A stretch of DNA of 64,000 nt from the NCBI RefSeq assembly GCF_950295315.1, contig NC_080175.1, positions 82,959,566-83,023,565 of the forward strand, given 5' to 3'. Below, piece after piece: positions 59,350-64,000 of this stretch. The position numbers were made by a program, and so were the translations under genes. Position 1 is the first letter of the stretch, and each line of letters begins with the position of its first letter. Origin of the DNA: Erinaceus europaeus. Taxonomy: Eukaryota > Chordata > Mammalia > Eulipotyphla > Erinaceidae. Under the pieces are notes generated by a model that saw only the letters and a program-made list of their open reading frames with translations, made no database searches and was not told the origin of the DNA.

Positions 59350-60470
59350 TAGCTCTTTTAGGAGCCTCTTCAGGATCTTACCCTCACTACAAACAATAAT
59401 TGTAAAACTGCCCCACTCTCCAAAAGAAAGCTGGATCATCCTACTCTGTAACTTGAGGACTGATTCTATTAAATGTAAAACCTAGAATGTTACCAGCTAG
59501 GACCATGGACTGTGAGATCAAACGGACAAGGACCCAGAAGTCATACAGGTTCCTGTACTAAATACGAATATATATATGTACCAATATGTATGGAGCAATT
59601 AATTGCATTTATGTATCTTTTTAAATCTGGGAACTACTCTCTACCTTAACTCAGCTTTCAAGTTTTGTACTCCACTCTGACATCATCTTCTCAGACAATA
59701 TTTCTAGTCCATCTTCATGTTGGGTATCAAGTGTAAGCTAACATTACTAATATCCTAATAACATACCCAAAATAGATGTCCTAATCTCTTTTCTTCCTAG
59801 GTTCTTTTCCCTCATGGGCTCTAGTACTACGCTGGTTCTTGTTAAACATTGTGTCCTGCTTTATATCTTACTGCCTTTTATCCACAAAGCTCCAGATGCT
59901 ACTACAACGCTACCTGAGCTCACTAGGCAGATGACATTGCCAATGTGGGACAGAGCCTCACCTCTTCAGAGCCCTATCCAACTAGGGAAAGATACAGATT
60001 AAGGGTATGAATCAACTGTCCAATGTCCATGTCCAGTAGAGAAGCAATTAAAGAAGCCAGAACTCCCAGAGGTGGGGGGGGGGTGTTAGGGTAGGATGAT
60101 CAGAGGGCTCTGAAACCCATTTTCATTGGGACCAAGATTTTTTGTGACCTGGGACCTTTGTTTTTGCACCATGACTGAAAGGGAAAAGATTCTGGAGAAC
60201 AGCTGCTGAGGAAGTAAGGCACTGTTTCTCTTATCTGAAAAGGGAGAGGAAAAAGAAAGGACAACTATGAGGTGATTTCACTTATAAGTGGAATATAGAG
60301 AACTGAAACACATGAACTTGAAATATATATATAGTTAAGTCATAACTATGACCTTGAAAAAAACTTTGGTGATTACAGTTGGGGGGGGGCACAGAACTTT
60401 GATGATGGGAGTGGTATGGAATTATATACCTATTATTTTATAACCTTATACATTTTTAAAATATACAAAT
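59350..60470 (+). mobile_element. Old L1, type-B-related 3'UTR
   Basis: Collinear with 15300-16640: CATCATCTTCTCAGACAATA, CTCCAGATGCTACTACAACG, CAATGTGGGACAGAGCCTCA, TCCAACTAGGGAAAGATACA and GTAGAGAAGCAATTAAAGAA, ending near TATAACCTTATACATTTTTA. A G-run (GGTGGGGGGGGGTG) sits at 60072-60085. Confidence 0.75.
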
Positions 60471-60659
60471 ACAAAAACAAATATAATCGGTGATAATTTT
60501 ACCAGTGAACTTGGTGTTTTTGTGTAAGATAACAAAATTGATTGGTAATGCCTTCTTGAAAGTTTGTCTAATATTTTAAAACTGGGTTTTTTGTTTGTTT
60601 GTTTTTTGGTAATAACAGATAACCAATATTTATTGTGAGTATTTCATTCACAGAGATTC

Positions 60660-60860
60660 TGAGATGTGGCCAACGAGAGAGCTTAACTGGGAGGATGCCT
60701 GCTTTTCCATGTGTGTGACCAGGTTTAAGCTTCTTGTATACCAACCACATGGGAGCACTACAGCACTGGAGGAAGCTTTGGTGTTATGATGTCATTTGCT
60801 CTCATCTCCATCTGAAAAAGTCACCTGGAGCAGTGAAGTCCCATGTTATGACAAAATAAA
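60660..60860 (+). mobile_element. SINE-E, long form
   Basis: GCTTTTCCATGTGTGTGACC, CACTGGAGGAAGCTTTGGTG and the 3' module GTCACCTGGAGCAGTGAAGT, then ATGACAAAATAAA. Confidence 0.75.
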
Positions 60861-62351
60861 AGAGACTGAGGATTTCACCACAAGAAGGAACACTATTTTC
60901 TTTTAGAACTCAGGGGAGGAAGCCCTTGTTTGATATTTAAATATTTGTGAACAATATACGTAAATGTATGATTTTTATCTCAAATTTGACATGATCTTCA
61001 CATCTATTATTAATAAGTAAAATTGATGCATATAGGTGGGTTTTAATGAAAAGTGTCCACTGAAAATTCTTATAGGGATTAATTTTTTAACCTTGTATAT
61101 ATGTGTACTTTTGATGTGTGTACGGTCTCTATAGCCCAGGTAATGAGCTTCTTTTCCTAACAATATTGAACCAGAAGGTAGTTATAATTTAAAGTCAAAC
61201 CAGTGGTTCAGTAATTTGTGTTACTCATGTCCCTAACAGAATATTCTAGCAAAGAGAAAAAAAAAGTCCACCTTTCTTAGCATAAAGAAATTAATCTTTC
61301 ATTGAAATTGTGAGAATATCTTTGCTTGTTTTCATTCTTGGGATGGAGAGAGATTTCCTTCTTTTGGACAGATTGAAAATAAATCCATTATAAATTTGTA
61401 AAAAAAAAAAAAATGAACAAAGTTCTAAACATGTATCAATGCAATTTTCAAAGTTTTGAGAAGGCAGACAATACTACTATAGGTAAAACTCACCTATTTA
61501 TAATATCATTACTACTAAAACAACAAATCTATAGAACACCACCAATAAAAAAGACTGTTCTTCTATTTCTATAGTATGATGGCTATCATGTTCTCCTCAC
61601 AAATGACTGATCTGATACTAAAGAAAAACTAGACTTAATATGTTTATGAAGTTCACAATAGAGTGGTTATTAGAAAGTCATTCTGGAAAAAAAACACACA
61701 AACAAACTCTAGTGAAGTTAAAGAATAGCAGGAACAAAAATTCTTCTTCCTGAGTCAAGGTAATTCCCTTGAGTAAATAAAAGTACCTACTATAGTGAAG
61801 ACAAATTATGATGACATTTTATAACCGAGAAAAGGAGCTTCCTTTAAAATGTAAGATTTGCACAAACCCTTTAGAAAAGCCATTGAAAAGGTCATCTTGC
61901 TGTAATCCAGTGGTTGTCAGCTATAGTGCAGAGACAAATTGGTGTGTTGTGATCAGTCACAGGGATGTACTACAAGCAATTTGTTACCAACAATATTTAA
62001 GATACCACAGTTTGGGAATGATATACTTTTTATCAATTACAGTCTAGTCAAGGTTCTCACGATATATAACACCATTCTTACATCTCAAATATGATCTAGG
62101 GAAGTGTTCTGTCTTTCATAGAAATTTTATTCTACTCATGTGAAATTGGAGAAGCAATGTTGAAAATTATGGAAACATAGAAAATCATAAAATAATTTAG
62201 TGAAATCTAAAAAATCTAGTTTAAATTTAGCTACACTGAAAGTAAAATGTTTTAATGTTGGTACAATATAAAAATGTTTAATATAATTAAAATAAAAAGA
62301 AATTATCTGAAATTATTTATGCTAAACTCTAACTCATAAAAACAAAACTTT
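60861..62351. other. Unique stretch
   Basis: AT-rich. A 79-codon frame at 61808-62047 has two CxxC-like pairs but no recognisable domain or splice context; not called. Confidence 0.5.
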
Positions 62352-63393
62352 AAAAACATAATAACAGAAAGCTGGATAAGGGACAAGAGTAGCTCCATAA
62401 TATGGGAAAGGGGTATAAATATTGTTGACTATAAAAACCCATCAATTTGATATGATCTGGGGCCCATGAACAGCTTCGAAGCCTAGGTCACCTCTGCATC
62501 CCTCTAGATCTGAGTTCACGTTCTGTGGTCATGGATAGGAACATTCCAGGCTGCCCCAATATCGACCTATCATCTTCAGGTGTAGCATAGAGTATGTTGT
62601 CCACCCTCCCTTCAGAGGATGCAACATTCTCTACCATTGTTGATCCAAGTTGAGGGTAAGGTCCTATAGGGGCCCACAAAGAGGTCTATTGTGTTGTTCC
62701 TGATAGAAATGACCGGTAACAATAGAGAGAGAGGCATTTATTTGAAGTCTAGGCCCATCTGGTCCTTTTTCCTACCATGACATCATCTCCCCAGACAATC
62801 ACTTGGATCCACTGGCATATCAGATTTCAGGCTCAGGGGGAAAAAGAAAAAGAAAAAAAACCTAGTATAGCCACAGGCCCTTTGGAACATAACTAAAATA
62901 TGCTTAGTAGCTATCTACAAAATAGAGGACCCCCAACTCTTCATCTGCATTCCAGCCTTTCGGGCCATGATTGTTGAGCAATTTGTTTGGCTTTGTATGT
63001 AACTCTCTTTTCAACCACCAGGTTCCAGGTATTAGCAGGATGTTGACCAGACTTCCCTGGACAGACAACACCAGCAATGTGTCCTGGAGCTCCGCTTCCC
63101 CAGAGCCCTTCTCTAGGGAAAGAGAGAGACAGGCTGGGAGTATGGATCAACCTGTCAACACCTATATTCAGTGGGGAAGTAATTACAGAAGCCAGACCTT
63201 CCACCCTCTGCATCCCACAATGACCCTAGGTCCATACTCCCAGAGGGTTAAAGAATAGGAAAACTATCAGGGGAGGGGATGGGATACAGAGTTCTGGTGG
63301 TGGCAACTGTGTGGAGTTGTACCTCTCTTATTCTATGGTTTAGTCAACGTTTCCTTTTTACAAATAAAAAATTAATAAAAAAACATAATAACA
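62352..63393 (+). mobile_element. L1 type B with 5' inversion and 15-bp TSD
   Basis: AAAAACATAATAACA flanks the insert exactly (62352-62366 and 63379-63393). From about 62765 to 63378 the L1 3'UTR reads forward to CAAATAAAAAATTAATAAAA. From 62367 to about 62765 the sequence is the reverse complement of the adjoining upstream 3'UTR (compare 1568-1975). This is the classical twin-priming structure: an inverted 5' piece joined to a direct 3' piece, in one insertion event. Confidence 0.95.
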
Positions 63394-64000
63394 AATTATA
63401 GAGTATATTTATTCTAGTTTGATTAAGACTGATCAAAAAATGAGCACACAAATTGGTATTATAATGGAAAATGATGAGTTATTCATTATAAATATACAGA
63501 AACATCATTACAAACCTCCAAATTAATTAAAATTATTACATCTTGATTGTATTTTTCTCAATATTGAGAAATTACTAATTTTCTTACTATAATTACCTAT
63601 AGCTTTCTTTAGTATTTATTGGATTTACCTAATCATTTCAAGTACTATTTTCTTCCCCACAGGAAAAAAAAATCAATAGAAAATATAGTAATGGCAATTT
63701 TTTGTTAATGTCTCAAAATATGTTACAAACATAAGAAAAACAAAATGAAAACAAGGAGTAGACAGAAAAGAAACCCAAACCCCATGAACAACACAATCTG
63801 GCAAAAGAATATCTATTAGTCTAACTACATAAGCAGCAGAAATAAAGCCTCTGTAACTCCTGTACACTTGTATTATCTGTATAGGATGAAGCAGAGGAAA
63901 GCAATGGGAAAATTAACAGAACTGAAAACGAGAGGTTTCCCCAATTCCCATGGGTAAGCACTACATACTATCAAGAACAGCAGCTGAAAATGGGAATGCC
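63394..64000. other. Unique AT-rich end of window
   Basis: No element or coding signal recognised. Confidence 0.5.

Noticed and set aside
61808..62047. 79-codon frame with paired cysteines as a small zinc-finger exon
   Set aside because: Cysteine spacing fits no known finger, and no splice sites or upstream exon could be identified.

Overview
The window looks like ordinary mammalian intergenic or intronic DNA. It is AT-rich and dense in SINEs and LINE-1 (L1), with simple repeats typical of vertebrates. I found no cellular protein-coding gene and no exon, tRNA, rRNA, CRISPR array or bacterial feature that I can support. The dominant SINEs start GGGGCCAGGTGGTGGCACAC or GGGAGTCGGGCGGTAGCGCA and end in pyrimidine-rich blocks plus AATAAA-type tails. 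They match my memory of hedgehog (Erinaceidae) tRNA-derived SINEs, so Erinaceus or a close relative is my best guess. That is recognition, not a database match.

Working names used below. SINE-A: the GGGGCCAGG family. SINE-B: the GGGAGTCGG family, with a tail related to AACAATAAAACAACAAGGGCAACAAAAGGG. SINE-C: A-like with an extra 3' module containing GAGCCCCAGCAATAACCCTGG. SINE-D: the family with ATAGCATAATGGTTATGCA. SINE-E: the family with GAAGCTTTGGTGCTGTGGTC. L1 3' ends fall into three kinds: A (short 3'UTR ending near CATTAATTCCCCAATAAA), B (long 3'UTR, about 1.3 kb in young copies, ending TTTCTTAAATAAA) and C (ending near TGTACTGTAAACCATTAACCCCAATAAA).

Layout. 1-17 kb: scattered SINEs, old L1 3' ends and unique AT-rich DNA. 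17-25 kb: mostly unique with scattered SINEs. 25-31 kb: a complex inverted-duplication locus, with a 321-bp segment present twice in opposite orientation without a visible mismatch, plus an older inverted pair outside it. 33-40.6 kb: a full-length but decayed L1 on the minus strand, inserted into a SINE-B with a 16-bp target-site duplication (TSD); its 5'UTR is partly duplicated and it has a possible short 3' transduction. 41-49 kb: mostly unique. 49-56 kb: two 5'-truncated L1s and older L1 debris. 56-64 kb: unique DNA, a strong 39-bp-arm hairpin, an old L1 3'UTR and a 5'-inverted (twin-primed) L1 with a 15-bp TSD.

The only protein-coding traces are L1 ORF1 and ORF2 remnants, all broken. The window is informative mainly as a record of retrotransposition (nesting, target-site duplications, 5' inversion, 3'UTR exchange) and of inverted templated duplication. 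I did not find a convincing new biological system.
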